From: Methanosarcina sp. DH2
Lineage (GTDB): Archaea; Halobacteriota; Methanosarcinia; Methanosarcinales; Methanosarcinaceae
Direction of reading: 5' to 3'
NCBI RefSeq assembly: GCF_020804225.1
Contig: NZ_WJBI01000004.1
Span: forward strand, 145,646 to 209,645
Length of the DNA: 64,000 nt
In this document: in pieces, positions 63,163 to 64,000 of the stretch
Layout of the letters: the number at the start of each line of letters is the position of its first letter
Numbering within the stretch: the first letter of the stretch is position 1
Program-made: the position numbers and the translations under genes
The notes under the pieces: generated by a model
The model's input: the letters and a program-made list of their open reading frames with translations, nothing else
Database searches by the model: none
Told to the model about the DNA's origin: nothing

Positions 63163-64000
63163 TCATTCGATTGACAGTATTATGTCACCAGGAGCGACAG
63201 TATCCCCTTCGGAAACAAAAATTTCCTTAATGATTCCCGAATGTGGAGCATGAACCGCGTTTTCCATTTTCATGGCTTCGATAACAGCAACCGTGTCCCC
63301 TTCTTTAACGGTATCTTCTACCTTGACCTTAAGGGAAAGTACCATGCCCTGCATTGAACAGGTGACTCCTCCTTTGATGGATTCGGGGCCTGGCTTTTTA
63401 GGGGATGCCTCGGAGATGGAAACTCCGCCGAGAGGCTCTATCTTGACTTCGTAAACCTCGTCATCCACCTCAACCCTGAAATGAGTCGGGATAGCATAAT
63501 CCTGAGGAGTTGCAGGGGCAGGGGCAATAACTGCCAGGGATTCTTCTTCCATTTCTCCTTTCAGGAACTTAGGAGCAATTGCCGGGTAAAGGATGTATGT
63601 AAGGATATCTTCTTCGGATTTTGCAATGCCCATTTCCTCTGCTTCTTTTCTTCTCTTTTCGTATTCAGGCTTGAGAAGGTCGGCAGGGCGGCAGTGAATC
63701 GGCTCTTCATCGCCTATGATCTTTCCGATGATCTCAGGGCTAATCGGCGCAGGAGAGCGCCCGTAGAGCCCGCGTACATAGTCTTTTACCTCTTTAGGAA
63801 TGACCTTGTAGCGTTCTCCCATGAGCACGTTAAGTACAGCCTGTGTGCCTACAATCTGACTTGTGGGAGTAACAAGAGGCGGATACCCGAGTTCTTTTCG
63901 GACTTTTGGCATCTCATCAAGCACAGCTGCATACTTGTCAAGGGCATTCTGCTCTTTTAGCTGGGAAACCAGATTGGAGAGCATGCCTCCGGGTATCTGG
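63163..64000 (-). CDS. pycB: Pyruvate carboxylase subunit B, C-terminal part (cut by window end)
   Basis: The last about 279 codons of PycB; the gene runs on past the right edge (the frame reads [17 protein letters not shown] at its entry). Visible are the end of the carboxyltransferase barrel, a conserved C-terminal domain ([24 protein letters not shown]) and a biotinyl domain with EAMKMEN near the end, whose lysine is biotinylated by BirA. Subunit B transfers the carboxyl group to pyruvate. The stop is about 20 bases before the pycA ATG, with AGGTGG in between. Confidence 0.95.
   Translation of the reverse strand, partial: QIPGGMLSNLVSQLKEQNALDKYAAVLDEMPKVRKELGYPPLVTPTSQIVGTQAVLNVLMGERYKVIPKEVKDYVRGLYGRSPAPISPEIIGKIIGDEEPIHCRPADLLKPEYEKRRKEAEEMGIAKSEEDILTYILYPAIAPKFLKGEMEEESLAVIAPAPATPQDYAIPTHFRVEVDDEVYEVKIEPLGGVSISEASPKKPGPESIKGGVTCSMQGMVLSLKVKVEDTVKEGDTVAVIEAMKMENAVHAPHSGIIKEIFVSEGDTVAPGDIILSIE

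Overview
The window looks like chromosome of a methanogenic archaeon of the genus Methanosarcina. Direct signs are hdrD/hdrE (membrane heterodisulfide reductase of cytochrome-containing methanogens), cofD (coenzyme F420), SepCysS, an iron-sulfur dihydromethanopterin reductase, a methanogenesis marker 9 protein, two-subunit pyruvate carboxylase with its biotin ligase, MCM, Csl4, RpoL, Dph2 and an archaeal RNase P RNA. Intergenic spaces are long and AT-rich, with archaeal TATA boxes and GGAG/GAGG Shine-Dalgarno sites. The species cannot be fixed from sequence alone. REGION 1 (1-5.5 kb): a possible IS200/IS605 end, a small membrane protein, a K+-channel-like protein, two paralogous secreted sequon-rich acidic proteins with near-identical promoters, and an alpha/beta hydrolase. 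REGION 2 (5.8-12.5 kb): a hotdog thioesterase, tRNA-Gly(CCC), ATP-dependent DNA ligase, PolX-PHP polymerase, a LysA-like decarboxylase and a DUF2148 protein. REGION 3 (12.6-19.2 kb): a winged-helix protein, SepCysS, then a minus-strand information-processing cluster hpt-dph2-METTL5-like-csl4-rpoL. Csl4 carries an unusual RDQ-repeat arm. REGION 4 (19.6-30.3 kb): an exported protein made of two FmdE-like domains, cofD, HD hydrolase-LpdD-like-ubiX, tRNA-Pro(TGG), an unknown protein, and a nurA-herA pair. REGION 5 (30.3-34.3 kb): the accessory part. It holds a RelE-type toxin-antitoxin pair, a membrane protein split by a -1 frame change at a U-UUU-UUC heptamer, a decayed ORF, an aerolysin-like putative pore-forming protein and a coiled-coil protein. 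REGION 6 (34.3-41.2 kb): a PHP phosphoesterase and a complete five-gene nickel/peptide-type ABC importer with a NikR-like site in its leader. REGION 7 (41.3-45 kb): mmp9, CitG-like and DUF447 genes that overlap head to tail, followed by the iron-sulfur dihydromethanopterin reductase. This is probably a tetrahydromethanopterin cofactor cluster. REGION 8 (45.3-53.2 kb): rnpB, two tandem geranylgeranyl-reductase paralogs, two tandem DUF116 paralogs, hdrE-hdrD, and a minimal siroheme sulfite-reductase-like protein. REGION 9 (54-64 kb): ferredoxin, TrmJ-like methyltransferase, MCM, DUF424, two coiled-coil proteins, then pycB-pycA, birA and a surface protein on the minus strand. How the genes work together: much of the window is housekeeping for replication, repair, RNA processing and methanogenic cofactors. 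BirA would biotinylate the AMKM lysine of PycB. HdrE and HdrD form one enzyme, and NurA and HerA another. The most unusual items are the aerolysin-like protein and its island, the candidate programmed frameshift, the secreted tandem FmdE protein, the Csl4 repeat arm, and a family of short tandem arrays with a 13-nt period in several intergenic regions.
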